Positions 11,750-22,048 of a stretch of 64,000 nucleotides of DNA are shown in pieces. The notes under the pieces were generated by a model, which saw nothing but the letters and a program-made list of their open reading frames with translations, was not told the origin of the DNA and made no database searches. The position numbers and the translations under genes are program-made. The stretch's first letter is position 1; every line of letters starts with the position of its first letter. The stretch comes from Apilactobacillus kunkeei. Lineage in GTDB: Bacteria; Bacillota; Bacilli; Lactobacillales; Lactobacillaceae. The stretch spans positions 1-64,000 of the forward strand of contig NZ_JXDF01000014.1 in the NCBI RefSeq assembly GCF_001308195.1. Direction: 5' to 3'.

Positions 11750-12652
11750 ATGGCTGAATCTATTAATGATGTTAAACATCGTATTGCATCAACCAGAAAT
11801 ACACGTCAAATTACTACTGCTATGCAAATGGTTTCAACTGCAAAGTTAAATCGTATTCAAAAGCATACCAGTAATTATGAGGAATATGTTTCTCGTGTTA
11901 AGGCTGTTGTAATGCATTTAGCTCAGTCTCATTTGTTAGACAAAATTAATTCCTCAAGTAATGCGTCTGACCACAAATCTGGTAAGACAGCATACCTAGT
12001 TATTACATCTGATCGTGGAATGGTAGGAAGTTACAACAGTAATGTGATTAGAGAAACTAATAACTTTATTGAAGAACACACTCCAAATCCTGATGATTAC
12101 ATGATTTTAGCTGTAGGTGGAAATGGTGCTGACTTTTATAAGAACCGTAATGTAAACGTGGCTTATGAATATCGTGGCGTTTCTGACATTCCTACTTTCG
12201 CTGAAGTTAGAGAAATCGTTAAGACTGCAAACTCAATGTTTGAAGATGGTGTGTTTGACAAGTTATACGTTTGCTACACACACTTTGTTAACCGTATTTC
12301 TTCAACTTTTAGAGCTGAAAAAATGCTACCAATGGATAGCGAAGCATTTGAAGAAGAATCAAGCAAAGATATTAAGGCACATGATTTTAGTGCTGAATAC
12401 GAAATTGAACCAGATGAATCAGCTGTGTTGAAGGTTGTATTACCCCAATACGCACAAAGCTTAGTATTTGGAGCAATCCTTGATGCTAAGACTTCAGAAC
12501 ATTCATCAAGTTCAACTGCTATGCAATCTGCTTCAGACAATGCATCAGATCTTATTTCTAGATTAGAACTACAATATAACCGTGCAAGACAAGCTGCTAT
12601 TACTACCGAAATTACTGAAATTGTCGGTGGTCAAGAAGCTTTGAAGCACTAA
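11750..12652 (+). CDS. atpG: F1Fo ATP synthase subunit gamma
   Basis: Central rotating shaft. The 300-residue protein begins with the coiled-coil helix [21 protein letters not shown] and ends with the matching helix ([23 protein letters not shown]); a Rossmann-like middle domain lies between. AAGGATGGTGAG precedes the ATG. Confidence 0.96.
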   Translation: MAESINDVKHRIASTRNTRQITTAMQMVSTAKLNRIQKHTSNYEEYVSRVKAVVMHLAQSHLLDKINSSSNASDHKSGKTAYLVITSDRGMVGSYNSNVIRETNNFIEEHTPNPDDYMILAVGGNGADFYKNRNVNVAYEYRGVSDIPTFAEVREIVKTANSMFEDGVFDKLYVCYTHFVNRISSTFRAEKMLPMDSEAFEEESSKDIKAHDFSAEYEIEPDESAVLKVVLPQYAQSLVFGAILDAKTSEHSSSSTAMQSASDNASDLISRLELQYNRARQAAITTEITEIVGGQEALKH

Positions 12653-12657
12653 TATGA

Positions 12658-14082
<1,425 letters not shown>

Positions 14083-14094
14083 GGAGGGTTCTAA

Positions 14095-14517
14095 TTGGCT
14101 GATAACAACTCAGTATTAACCGTTAGTATCGTTACTCCTGATGGTAAGGTATATGAACGTGAAGATGCTCGCTTGGTTATTGTTAGAACCAAGAGTGGTC
14201 AATTAGGAATTATGCCTAATCATGTTCCCGTAATAGCTTCATTGGAAGTTGACGAAGTAAAAGTAAAATCCGGTTCAGATGTAGATGAAATTGCTGTTAA
14301 CGGTGGTTTCGTTGAATTCTCAAACAATAACTTAACTGTTATTGCTGATAGTGCCGAAAAGCAAGGGGATATCGACGTTGATCGTGCCGCTGCTGCGAGA
14401 GACCGTGCTCAAAAGGCATTGGAAATCGCTAGACAAAAGCATGATAACCAAGAAATCCTAAGAAACCAAGTTGCTTTGAGAAGAGCTATTAACCGAATTC
14501 ATGTTGCTAAACATTAA
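14095..14517 (+). CDS. atpC: F1Fo ATP synthase subunit epsilon
   Basis: Rotor subunit that regulates ATP hydrolysis. The 140-residue protein has the N-terminal beta sandwich (TVSIVTPDGKVYEREDARLV; GQLGIMPNHVPV) and a two-helix C-terminal arm rich in Ala, Arg and Lys. The start is TTG at 14095, supported by a perfect AAGGAGGG 7 bases upstream and the absence of another start before the first strand. Last gene of the operon, followed by a terminator. Confidence 0.95.
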   Translation: MADNNSVLTVSIVTPDGKVYEREDARLVIVRTKSGQLGIMPNHVPVIASLEVDEVKVKSGSDVDEIAVNGGFVEFSNNNLTVIADSAEKQGDIDVDRAAAARDRAQKALEIARQKHDNQEILRNQVALRRAINRIHVAKH

Positions 14518-14524
14518 GAAAGAG

Positions 14525-14553
14525 GTCTGCATTTTTTATGCAGACTTTTTTTA
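14525..14553 (+). terminator. Terminator of the atp operon
   Basis: GTCTGCAT (14525-14532) pairs exactly with ATGCAGAC (14538-14545), followed by TTTTTTTAT. Confidence 0.9.
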
Positions 14554-14618
14554 TACATAAATAAAAAACAAATTAATAAATACTTAGTAAAGATTAGAAA
14601 GACAAAAAGCTTTTTTTA

Positions 14619-14627
14619 TGTTATAGT
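14619..14627 (+). promoter_or_regulatory. Extended -10 promoter before ywzB-murA
   Basis: TGTTATAGT (TGn plus TATAGT) lies 22 bases before the ATG of the small membrane protein gene, just after the atp terminator. No clear -35 is present, which fits an extended -10 promoter. Confidence 0.5.
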
Positions 14628-14649
14628 TGCTATAAAGAATGGAGATATT

Positions 14650-14865
14650 ATGGAATCATCAAATATTAATTCTTTCTTAGATTTAGCTGTCCAATTATTT
14701 TTTATTGGATTAGCTTTTTGGAGTTTAAATGATATTCATCTAGAAAGATATGTCAAAATGCACATTAATCAGTACCGAATTTTAATAATTCTATTATCTA
14801 TCTGTATTGGATATGTGTCGGGATCTTTCTTTATATGGATAATAAACATTACAATAAATCATTAA
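14650..14865 (+). CDS. ywzB: DUF1146 family small membrane protein (YwzB-like)
   Basis: The 71-residue protein has two predicted membrane helices (about residues 10-25 and 44-66) with a short charged segment between. Its position between atpC and murA and its size match B. subtilis YwzB and the DUF1146 family. The biochemical role is unknown; the conserved linkage with murA hints at an envelope role (inference). GGAGATATT precedes the ATG. Confidence 0.8.
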   Translation: MESSNINSFLDLAVQLFFIGLAFWSLNDIHLERYVKMHINQYRILIILLSICIGYVSGSFFIWIINITINH

Positions 14866-14890
14866 AATTGAAATTACTGGAGGGTTACCA

Positions 14891-16198
14891 GTGGATAAAA
14901 TCGTGATTAAGGGAGGCCAACGCCTTACCGGTAACGTCCACATTGAAGGTGCAAAAAATGCTGTCCTACCAATAATGGCTGCTACTATTTTAGCCAGTGA
15001 AGGAAAAGCAGTTTTAAACAACGTACCACTATTATCAGACGTATATACAATGGAAGAAGTTTTACGCTTCTTGAACTTAAAAGTTGACTTTAATACTAAT
15101 GAGAATCAAATGAGTTTTGATGCTACCAACCAAATCTCATACGAAGCTCCATTAGAATATGTTTCAAAGATGAGAGCATCAATCGTAGTAATGGGACCAC
15201 TATTGGCCAGATTAGGTCATGCTAAGGTTGCATTGCCAGGTGGATGTGCAATTGGTTCTCGTCCAATTGATATTCACTTGAAAGGTTTTGAAGCACTAGG
15301 TGCCAAAATCCAACAACACGATGGATACGTTGAAGCTTTTGCTGAAGACGGTTTAAAGGGTGCCGAAATTTACATGGACTTTCCAAGTGTTGGTGCTACT
15401 CAAAACATTATGATGGCTGCCACATTAGCAGAAGGCCAAACCATCATCGAAAATGTTGCTCAAGAACCTGAAATCGTTGACTTAGCTAACATCTTAAATG
15501 CGATGGGTGCTAATGTTATGGGAGCAGGTACAAGCAAAATTAAGATTAAGGGTGTAAGTAAGTTACACGGTGTAGATTACAGTGTACTACAAGACCGTAT
15601 TGAAGCAGGTACTTTTATGGTAGCTGCGGCTTTGACACGCGGTAACATTTTGATCGAAGATGCAGAAGCATCATACAATCAACCATTAATCGCTAAAATG
15701 CAAGAAATGGGTGTTACTGTTAAGGAAGAACCTAATGGAATTCGTGTTATTGGTCCGGACGAATTAAAACCGGTTGACGTAAAGACACTCCCATATCCAG
15801 GTTTTCCAACAGATATGCAACCTCAAATGACTGTTTTACAATTAGCTGCTCAAGGTAGTAGTTTATTGACTGAAACAGTGTTTGAAAATCGTTTTATGCA
15901 CTTGGATGAATTAGCTAGAATGAACGCCAAGTTTAGAATTAACGGTAAGAGTGTGGTCTTAAACGGACCAACTAAATTTAGCGGAGCGGAAGTAGCTGCA
16001 ACTGATTTGAGAGCTGCTGCAGCACTCGTTCTTGCTGGATTAGTTGCTGACGGTATTACAATCGTTAGAAACCTAAAATATTTAGATCGAGGATATTACG
16101 ATTTTCATGTTAAGTTAGCTAAATTGGGTGCTGACATTAAGAGAGTTAACATGAAAGATGATGAAGAAATTTTCATTAGTAAAACTTCGCAAGAATAA
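14891..16198 (+). CDS. murA: UDP-N-acetylglucosamine 1-carboxyvinyltransferase (MurA)
   Basis: Catalyses the first committed step of peptidoglycan synthesis, transferring enolpyruvate from PEP to UDP-GlcNAc. The 435-residue protein has Lys22 in GAKNAVLP and the PEP-binding Cys119 in [13 protein letters not shown]; Cys in this place is the fosfomycin-sensitive form. The start is GTG at 14891 behind TGGAGGG. Its place after ywzB suggests the major copy (MurA1/MurAA); a second murA, common in Firmicutes, is not in this window. Confidence 0.96.
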   Translation: MDKIVIKGGQRLTGNVHIEGAKNAVLPIMAATILASEGKAVLNNVPLLSDVYTMEEVLRFLNLKVDFNTNENQMSFDATNQISYEAPLEYVSKMRASIVVMGPLLARLGHAKVALPGGCAIGSRPIDIHLKGFEALGAKIQQHDGYVEAFAEDGLKGAEIYMDFPSVGATQNIMMAATLAEGQTIIENVAQEPEIVDLANILNAMGANVMGAGTSKIKIKGVSKLHGVDYSVLQDRIEAGTFMVAAALTRGNILIEDAEASYNQPLIAKMQEMGVTVKEEPNGIRVIGPDELKPVDVKTLPYPGFPTDMQPQMTVLQLAAQGSSLLTETVFENRFMHLDELARMNAKFRINGKSVVLNGPTKFSGAEVAATDLRAAAALVLAGLVADGITIVRNLKYLDRGYYDFHVKLAKLGADIKRVNMKDDEEIFISKTSQE

Positions 16199-16217
16199 AA
16201 TGAATTATAGAGCGATA

Positions 16218-16226
16218 TGATATAAT
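16218..16226 (+). promoter_or_regulatory. Extended -10 promoter before mbl
   Basis: TGATATAAT lies 37 bases before the mbl ATG, in the murA-mbl gap, without a recognisable -35. Confidence 0.55.
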
Positions 16227-16262
16227 ATTTAATACATGAGTTAACTCAGGAGGAAGAGAGAA

Positions 16263-17258
16263 ATGGTAAAAGATATCGGCATTGACTTAGGTACTGCTAA
16301 TGTTTTGATTTACGTAACTGGGAAAGGAATCGTGCTAAACGAACCATCAGTAGTTGCGGTAGATATTAAAACAAACAAGTTGTTAGCAGTTGGTTCTGAA
16401 GCATACAGAATGGTTGGTAGAACACCAAGTAACATTCGTGCAATCAGACCACTAAAAGAAGGAGTTATTTCAGATTTTGATGTAACTGAAAAGATGCTTA
16501 CATACTTTATCAATAAGTTAAGTGTTAAGGGCTTTATGTCAAAGCCTAAGACCATGATTTGTGCTCCAACAAACATTACTAACATCGAAAGAAAAGCAAT
16601 TATTCAAGCTGCTGAAAAATCTGGTGGTGGTAAAGTTTATATCGAAGAAGAACCTAAAGTTGCTGCAATTGGTGCCGGAATGAATATTTTCCAACCAAAA
16701 GGAAACATGGTAATTGATATGGGTGGTGGAACATCTGACATTGCCGTGTTATCATTAGGTGATATCGTTGCAAGTAAGTCAATTCGTGTAGCTGGTGATG
16801 TAATGAACACAGATATTGTTTCTTACATAAAGGATAAACACGGATTGGTTATTGGAGAACATACTGCTGAAAAGATTAAGATTACCATCGGTACTGCAGA
16901 CCCTAATGAAACTGATGTTAAGGAAATGGAAGTACGTGGTAGAGATGTTCTTGGTGGAATGCCAAGGTCTATTACTCTAAACAGTTTAGAAGTACAAAAG
17001 GCTGTTGAAGATACTGTTAACCAAATTATTGACGCTGCTAAGGATGTCTTAGAAGTAGTTCCTCCTGAATTAGCTTCTGATATTGTAGACAGAGGAATTA
17101 TTTTAACAGGTGGTGGTGCCTTATTAAGAGGTATCGACCACGCAATTTCAAAAGAATTAACTGTGCCAGTGTTAATTTCTGAAAGTCCTCTAGATAATGT
17201 TGCTAAGGGTGCCGGTGCATTACTTGAACATATCAACAAACAAGAAAGCAAAAAATAA
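16263..17258 (+). CDS. mbl: MreB-like actin homologue Mbl
   Basis: Bacterial actin forming filaments under the membrane that guide cell-wall elongation. The 331-residue protein has the actin-fold phosphate motifs [11 protein letters not shown] and VIDMGGGTSDIAVLS and the adenosine motif [11 protein letters not shown]. It matches B. subtilis Mbl better than MreB (IDLGTANVLIYVTGKGIVLNEPSVVA; PTNITN; EEPKVAAIGAGM) and lies after murA, while a separate mreB with mreCD is at 40184. GGAGGAAGAG precedes the ATG. Confidence 0.88.
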   Translation: MVKDIGIDLGTANVLIYVTGKGIVLNEPSVVAVDIKTNKLLAVGSEAYRMVGRTPSNIRAIRPLKEGVISDFDVTEKMLTYFINKLSVKGFMSKPKTMICAPTNITNIERKAIIQAAEKSGGGKVYIEEEPKVAAIGAGMNIFQPKGNMVIDMGGGTSDIAVLSLGDIVASKSIRVAGDVMNTDIVSYIKDKHGLVIGEHTAEKIKITIGTADPNETDVKEMEVRGRDVLGGMPRSITLNSLEVQKAVEDTVNQIIDAAKDVLEVVPPELASDIVDRGIILTGGGALLRGIDHAISKELTVPVLISESPLDNVAKGAGALLEHINKQESKK

Positions 17259-17284
17259 AGATTAATATAAGAAAGTGATAACTG

Positions 17285-17560
17285 ATGAGAAAGTTACTGA
17301 TAAAGATGGTGATGGGATACAAACGATTTATTTCACCACTATTACCGGCCTCTTGTCGTTATTATCCGACATGTTCTACTTATATGATCGATGCTGTCAG
17401 AAAGCACGGAGCATTATTAGGTTTTGTAATGGGGTGTGCACGGATTTTACGTTGTCATCCTTTTGTCAAAGGTGGTTATGATCCGGTTTCTGATCATTTT
17501 ACTATTTTTAGAAATAAGAGGGCGTCGAAAGATTATCGACGTTCTATGAATTTAAAGTAG
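17285..17560 (+). CDS. yidD: Membrane protein insertion efficiency factor YidD
   Basis: Small membrane-associated protein that assists YidC-dependent insertion of membrane proteins. The 91-residue sequence has the family signature [20 protein letters not shown] with its conserved cysteines, then [13 protein letters not shown]. The ribosome site AAGTGATAACTG is weak. The stop codon lies within the left arm of the terminator at 17554-17588. Confidence 0.93.
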   Translation: MRKLLIKMVMGYKRFISPLLPASCRYYPTCSTYMIDAVRKHGALLGFVMGCARILRCHPFVKGGYDPVSDHFTIFRNKRASKDYRRSMNLK

Positions 17561-17596
17561 TCGATCAAATATTTGAATCGACTACTTTTATTTTTA
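17554..17596 (+). terminator. Terminator overlapping the yidD stop codon
   Basis: AAAGTAGTCGAT (17554-17565) pairs exactly with ATCGACTACTTT (17577-17588), followed by TATTTTT. The yidD TAG (17558-17560) is inside the left arm, so ribosomes finishing yidD would disturb the hairpin. Confidence 0.8.
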
Positions 17597-17606
17597 GGAG
17601 GACAAA

Positions 17607-17831
17607 ATGTCAAAGGGAAAGAAAAATATTGAAGTTACTTTAGATACACAAAACGTAAACGGTGAAGAACGTGAAGTTCTTTTCGTTGGTAAGCAAGAAG
17701 TTGGCTTTATCCGTCAAGTGGATGAAGAAAAATTCGAAGCTGTCTTTGATGAAGACAATGTATTTAAAGCCAAATCCTTAGACGAAGGAATTGAATTATT
17801 AATTAGCCAATACAACTTACACAAGGGCTAA
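17607..17831 (+). CDS. DUF2969 family small protein
   Basis: A 74-residue acidic, soluble protein that matches my recollection of the lactobacillal DUF2969 family in size, sequence character (VLFVGKQEVGFI; KSLDEGIELLISQYNLHK) and place before rodA. Function is unknown; linkage with rodA and mbl suggests a role in cell elongation (inference). AGGAGG precedes the ATG, and rodA follows 22 bases on. Confidence 0.7.
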   Translation: MSKGKKNIEVTLDTQNVNGEEREVLFVGKQEVGFIRQVDEEKFEAVFDEDNVFKAKSLDEGIELLISQYNLHKG

Positions 17832-17853
17832 AATGATTTAGAGGTGATTTGCA

Positions 17854-19056
17854 GTGTTTAATAGTGACAATGATAGCAATTCTTCTCGATTAGATTGGAC
17901 AATCATAATTTGTGTGGCCCTTTTAGCATTGATTGGTATTGGTGCAATTTATGTTGCCGTAAATCATGATTCTTATTCCGGAACAATCGTGAAGCAAATG
18001 ATTACGCAGTTGGTATGGTATACAATCGGAACTGTATTAATCATAATCATCATGCAATTTGATTCTGAACAATTATGGAAAGTTGCACCAATTATTTACT
18101 GGGGAGCTTTAACGTTACTGGCATCGTTACTTGTTTTGTACAGTAGATATTATTTTATTCAAACAGGGGCCAAAAGTTGGTTCCAATTAGGTCCGTTGAC
18201 TTTCCAACCGGCCGAAATTATGAAACCAGCGTTTGTGGTTATGCTGGCAAGAGTGATTGTTGAACATAACAGAAACTACGCTGTTCACACATTAAAAACA
18301 GATGCACTTTTATTGGGCAAGATGATCCTATGGACATTACCAATCTGTGTGTTATTAAAGATTGAAAATGATTTCGGTACAATGCTTGTTTTCTTCGCCA
18401 TGCTTGGTGGATTAGTGATTGTATCTGGAATTACGTGGAGAATCATTGTTCCTGGAGTTGCTGCATTCGCAACAATTGGTGGGACTGCTTTAATTTTAGT
18501 TATAACTAGCGGTGGTAGAAAGATTTTGGAAGCATTAGGTTTTCAATCTTACCAATTTGATCGTGTTAATGATTGGTTGGACCCATCAAATCCTGAAAAT
18601 CTAGCTGGATCGGGTTATCAACTATGGCAAAGTATCAAAGCCGTTGGTTCCGGTGGATTTAGTGGAACTGGTTTTAACGTATCTCACGTTTATGTTCCAG
18701 TTCGAGAATCCGATATGATTTTCTCAGTTATCGGTGAAAACTTTGGTTTCATCGGTGGTTTAGTTTTAATTGGAATCTACTTCGTTTTGATTTATCGAAT
18801 GATTAAGGTTACTTTTGAAACTAAGAACGTTTACTACGCATACATTTCAACTGGAATTATCATGATGATTTTATTCCACGTATTTGAAAATATTGGTATG
18901 AGTATTGGACTATTACCATTGACTGGTATTCCATTGCCATTCGTAAGTCAGGGTGGTTCTGCCTTGATTGGTAACATGATAGGGATTGGATTAGTCATGT
19001 CAATGCAGTATCATAATTATGGGTACATGTTCAGTGCTAGCCGTGACTTCTCATAG
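17854..19056 (+). CDS. rodA: RodA, SEDS-family peptidoglycan glycosyltransferase
   Basis: Polymerises lipid II into glycan strands during lateral wall growth together with a class B penicillin-binding protein. The 400-residue protein has about ten membrane helices and typical SEDS features: the loop with GAKSWFQLGPLTFQPAE, the large extracellular segment GSGYQLWQSIKAVGSGG, and GIPLPFVSQGGSALIGNM near the C terminus. I call RodA and not FtsW because it follows mbl and lies apart from a division cluster. The start is GTG at 17854 behind AGAGGTG. Confidence 0.88.
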   Translation: MFNSDNDSNSSRLDWTIIICVALLALIGIGAIYVAVNHDSYSGTIVKQMITQLVWYTIGTVLIIIIMQFDSEQLWKVAPIIYWGALTLLASLLVLYSRYYFIQTGAKSWFQLGPLTFQPAEIMKPAFVVMLARVIVEHNRNYAVHTLKTDALLLGKMILWTLPICVLLKIENDFGTMLVFFAMLGGLVIVSGITWRIIVPGVAAFATIGGTALILVITSGGRKILEALGFQSYQFDRVNDWLDPSNPENLAGSGYQLWQSIKAVGSGGFSGTGFNVSHVYVPVRESDMIFSVIGENFGFIGGLVLIGIYFVLIYRMIKVTFETKNVYYAYISTGIIMMILFHVFENIGMSIGLLPLTGIPLPFVSQGGSALIGNMIGIGLVMSMQYHNYGYMFSASRDFS

Positions 19057-19064
19057 CTAATGAA

Positions 19065-19093
19065 TTGACAAGTACATTAAATAATTGTATACT
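19065..19093 (+). promoter_or_regulatory. Promoter of the metNIQ T-box transcript
   Basis: TTGACA (19065-19070), a 17-base spacer and TATACT (19088-19093): near-consensus sigma-A promoter starting the leader near 19100. Confidence 0.8.
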
Positions 19094-19099
19094 TTATTA

Positions 19100-19368
19100 A
19101 AATTTGATTATAAGATGAGTAAGTAATTAATGAATATCACAGAGAACTCGGTTGGTGAAAAAGAGTTATTTGTAGTTACCGAATATGGTCTTAGTAAATA
19201 ATCAGTTAGCGAAATTTGGGATAAACTAACATCGTCTGGCAAACGTTATATTGCTGAAGTATTAAAGATACTTATGAGGCTATTGTCGTGAGGCAATGGT
19301 GAATAAAAGGTGGTAACACGAGCTTTTCGTCCTTTACTGTTAAATCAGTAGGTGCGAAAGGCTTTTTT
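19100..19368 (+). promoter_or_regulatory. T-box leader, methionine specificity, upstream of metNIQ
   Basis: tRNA-sensing riboswitch. Visible parts: the AGAGA-type motif (CACAGAGAA), the GGTTGGTGAAA distal-loop motif, a specifier loop GAATATGG (19181-19188) closed by TAAGA/TCTTA and GTAA/TTAC pairs, so the codon reads ATG (19185-19187), and the T-box AAAAGGTGGTAACACG (19305-19320). The discriminator-pairing base in TGGT is T, fitting tRNA-Met A73. A terminator hairpin with a T run ends at 19368. Uncharged tRNA-Met should promote read-through into the methionine importer. It fills the 335-base gap after rodA. Confidence 0.9.
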
Positions 19369-19391
19369 ATTTGAAAGTGAGGAGAAACAGT

Positions 19392-20426
19392 TTGATTAGA
19401 TTTAAGAATGTTAACAAGAAATACAAACTTGATAAAAGCATCCTAACAGCTGTTAAAGACGTTAACCTAGAAATTAACGACGGTGAAATCTTTGGTATTA
19501 TCGGTTACTCTGGTGCCGGTAAATCAACACTTGTTAGAATGTTAGATGGTCTAGAAGCCCCAACTTCTGGTTCTATCGAAATTAATGGTAAGGATATTGC
19601 GAAATTAAGTAACAAGGAATTAAGATCACAACGTAAGAAGGTTGGTATGATTTTCCAACACTTTAACTTACTATGGTCTAGAACTATCCAACAAAACATT
19701 GAATTACCACTAGAAATTGCTGGTGTTGATAAAGAAAAACGTCATCAAAAGGCTGAAAAGCTTATCGAATTAGTTGGTTTAAAGGGTCGTGAAAACGACT
19801 ATCCTTCAGAACTATCTGGTGGACAAAAACAACGTGTTGGAATTGCCAGAGCATTGGCTAATGACCCAGAAATTCTTATTTCTGATGAAGCAACTAGTGC
19901 GCTAGATCCACAAACAACCGATGAAATTTTGGACCTATTACTAGAAATAAACAAGAAGTTAAACCTAACTATTCTTTTGATTACTCACGAAATGCATGCC
20001 ATTAGAAAGACAGCTTCAAAAGTTGCTGTTATGCAAGATGGTCAAGTTGTTGAAACTGGTAATGTTTACGACATTTTCCAAAACCCTCAACAAGACATCA
20101 CTAAACGTTTCGTTAACGAAGATGACAATCCGAATGCTAAGGACTTGAGCATGACCGTAGACGAAATCATTAAGAACTATCCAAATGGTATGGTGATTAA
20201 GTTAACCTTCAAGGGTACTCAATCACAACAACCAGTTGTATCCCAAATGATTCGCGAATTTGATTCATTAGAATTAAACATCGTTGAAGGAAGTATTCAT
20301 CAAACACAAGGTGGTTCAATCGGTTCATTAGTTCTACAACTACTAGGAACTCCTGAAGACCAAAATAAGGCTGTTGAATACTTGAAATCAGTAAACGTGG
20401 AAGCAGAGGTGATTAACCGTGGCTAA
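19392..20426 (+). CDS. metN: Methionine ABC transporter ATP-binding protein MetN
   Basis: Energises high-affinity methionine uptake. The 344-residue protein has Walker A GYSGAGKST, signature LSGGQKQR, Walker B ILISDEATSALD and the switch His in LITHEMH, followed by the C-terminal NIL (ACT-like) domain that senses methionine and inhibits transport. The first open start is TTG at 19371, but TTG at 19392 is preceded by GAGGAG at 7 bases and begins MIRFKNVNKKY like relatives. The last 8 bases overlap metI. Confidence 0.94.
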   Translation: MIRFKNVNKKYKLDKSILTAVKDVNLEINDGEIFGIIGYSGAGKSTLVRMLDGLEAPTSGSIEINGKDIAKLSNKELRSQRKKVGMIFQHFNLLWSRTIQQNIELPLEIAGVDKEKRHQKAEKLIELVGLKGRENDYPSELSGGQKQRVGIARALANDPEILISDEATSALDPQTTDEILDLLLEINKKLNLTILLITHEMHAIRKTASKVAVMQDGQVVETGNVYDIFQNPQQDITKRFVNEDDNPNAKDLSMTVDEIIKNYPNGMVIKLTFKGTQSQQPVVSQMIREFDSLELNIVEGSIHQTQGGSIGSLVLQLLGTPEDQNKAVEYLKSVNVEAEVINRG

Positions 20427-21111
20427 TCAAGGAATTCAATCATACTTCCAATTCAATAACGTTAATTGGAGTGCAATGAGACAAGCAACATGGGAAACAG
20501 TTTGGATGACTGCTTTATCAATGATTATTGTTGCTGTATTAGGAATTATTTTAGGACTATTATTATTCGAAAGTCGTAACAAGTCTGGTTTTGGTTGGAA
20601 GATTATTAACTGGGTAGTATCATTCTTAGTTAACGTATTTAGATCAATTCCTTTTATTATCTTAATCGTATTACTATTACCATTCACAAAGGACCTTGTA
20701 GGTACCATTATTGGGCCTAAGGCCGCTATTCCATCACTAGTTATTTCAGCTGCTCCATTCTACGCAAGAATGGTTGAAGCTAACTTTAGAGAAGTTGATG
20801 ATGGTGTAATTGAAGCCGTTAAATCAATGGGTGGTACTAACTGGGACGTTATCTTTAAAGTATTACTTCCAGAAAGTACACCAGCATTGATTGCCGGTGC
20901 AACTGTTACTGCCATTTCATTGATTTCATACACTGCAATGGCCGGTGCTATTGGTTCTGGTGGTCTAGGTTACCTAGCATACTTGGATGGTTTCCAATCA
21001 AATAACAACACTGTTACTTTAGTGGCAACCGTTATTATTTTAATTATTGTTCTAATTGTTCAAACAGTTGGAGACTTACTAGTTAAGAAAATCGACAAAC
21101 GTACACTATAA
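20419..21111 (+). CDS. metI: Methionine ABC transporter permease MetI
   Basis: Membrane channel of the methionine importer. The 230-residue protein has about five membrane helices and the EAA loop that docks on MetN (EAVKSMGGTNWDVIFKVLLPES). The start is GTG at 20419, with GAGGTGATT upstream inside the end of metN. Confidence 0.94.
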   Translation: MANQGIQSYFQFNNVNWSAMRQATWETVWMTALSMIIVAVLGIILGLLLFESRNKSGFGWKIINWVVSFLVNVFRSIPFIILIVLLLPFTKDLVGTIIGPKAAIPSLVISAAPFYARMVEANFREVDDGVIEAVKSMGGTNWDVIFKVLLPESTPALIAGATVTAISLISYTAMAGAIGSGGLGYLAYLDGFQSNNNTVTLVATVIILIIVLIVQTVGDLLVKKIDKRTL

Positions 21112-21124
21112 GGGGGATATTAAA

Positions 21125-21949
21125 ATGAAAAAGCTTTTATCCTTTGGTGGAATCGTTGTTTTATTCATCGTTTTACTATTACTAGGTCCTGGTAACTACA
21201 AGGCAAAGAACACAATTCGTATTGGGGCATCTAACATTCCTCATGCACAAATTCTTCGTCATATCGAACCAGAACTTAAGAAAAAGGGCATTAAGTTAGA
21301 TATCGTTACTTTCCAAGACTACGTGCTACCTAACCGTGCACTAGCAGGAAAGCAACTAGATGCTAACTATTTCCAAACTCCAGCGTTCTTAGATCAATGG
21401 AATAAGGAATATGATGGCCATTTAGTAAACGTAGGGGCCGTTCACTTGGAACCAATTGGTATTTACTCCAAGAAGTACAAAAAGCTCTCAGACCTTAAAA
21501 ATGGTGCTCACATCTTAGTAAGTAGTAATGCACCTGATTACGGTCGTATTCTTCAATTATTCCAACAAAACGGTTTAATTAAGATTAAGAAGGGTGTCAA
21601 TATTACTCAAGCTAACTTCAGTGATATTGCTTATAATCCAAAACACTTGGTATTCCAAACTGGATACGAACCAAAGATTATGCCATTGATTTACAACAAT
21701 GGTGAAGGTGATGCTGTGGCAATTAACTCTAATTACGCAGTTCAAGGTGGTTTACAACCAGATAAGCAAGCAATTGCCTTGCAAAAACCTGAAAAGAACT
21801 CACCATACTTCAACATTGTTGCTGTTAGAAATGGTGATCAAAACAGAAAAGACATCAAGGAATTGGTTAAGGTTTTACAATCTAAATCAACTCAAGAATG
21901 GATTAAAAAACATTACAAAGGTTCTGTGCTACCAGCTAAGAACTACTAA
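21125..21949 (+). CDS. metQ: Methionine-binding protein MetQ (NlpA family) lacking a lipobox
   Basis: Binds methionine outside the cell and delivers it to MetNI. The 274-residue protein has the family features IRIGASNIPHAQIL and the ligand segment ANYFQTPAFLDQW. The N terminus has one hydrophobic segment (residues 7-21) but no cysteine before the mature domain, where most MetQ proteins have an L-x-x-C lipobox. It is therefore either anchored by an uncleaved signal helix or released. The start is firm: AAGGGGGAT precedes it and metI ends just upstream. Confidence 0.93.
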   Translation: MKKLLSFGGIVVLFIVLLLLGPGNYKAKNTIRIGASNIPHAQILRHIEPELKKKGIKLDIVTFQDYVLPNRALAGKQLDANYFQTPAFLDQWNKEYDGHLVNVGAVHLEPIGIYSKKYKKLSDLKNGAHILVSSNAPDYGRILQLFQQNGLIKIKKGVNITQANFSDIAYNPKHLVFQTGYEPKIMPLIYNNGEGDAVAINSNYAVQGGLQPDKQAIALQKPEKNSPYFNIVAVRNGDQNRKDIKELVKVLQSKSTQEWIKKHYKGSVLPAKNY

Positions 21950-21950
21950 T

Positions 21951-21979
21951 AAAAAAGCGTCTAAGACGCTTTTTTTTAT
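21951..21979 (+). terminator. Terminator of metNIQ
   Basis: AAAAAAGCGTC pairs with GACGCTTTTTT around a 3-base loop, followed by TTATT. Its T run adjoins the -35 of the next promoter. Confidence 0.88.
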
Positions 21980-22007
21980 TGACTTTTTTTATGTTAGACT
22001 TTATAGT
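21979..22007 (+). promoter_or_regulatory. Promoter of the GntR-ABC operon
   Basis: TTGACT (21979-21984), a 17-base spacer and TATAGT (22002-22007). Confidence 0.75.
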
Positions 22008-22026
22008 TAGTTACATAAGTAATTAA
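22007..22026 (+). promoter_or_regulatory. Probable GntR operator at the transcription start
   Basis: TTAGTTAC (22007-22014) and GTAATTAA (22019-22026) form a dyad around ATAA with one mismatch, starting at the last base of the -10 and covering the expected +1. Placed right before a YtrA-type gntR gene, it suggests autorepression (inference). Confidence 0.6.
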
Positions 22027-22048
22027 CCAAAGATAGGCGGTGAAAAAG

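Noticed and set aside
16823-17251. Open frame of 142 codons opposite mbl
   Set aside because: Antisense shadow of a conserved actin-family gene without a start context.
17275-17481. Plus-strand open frame overlapping the start of yidD
   Set aside because: Overlaps yidD in another frame; yidD has clear family motifs and this frame has none.
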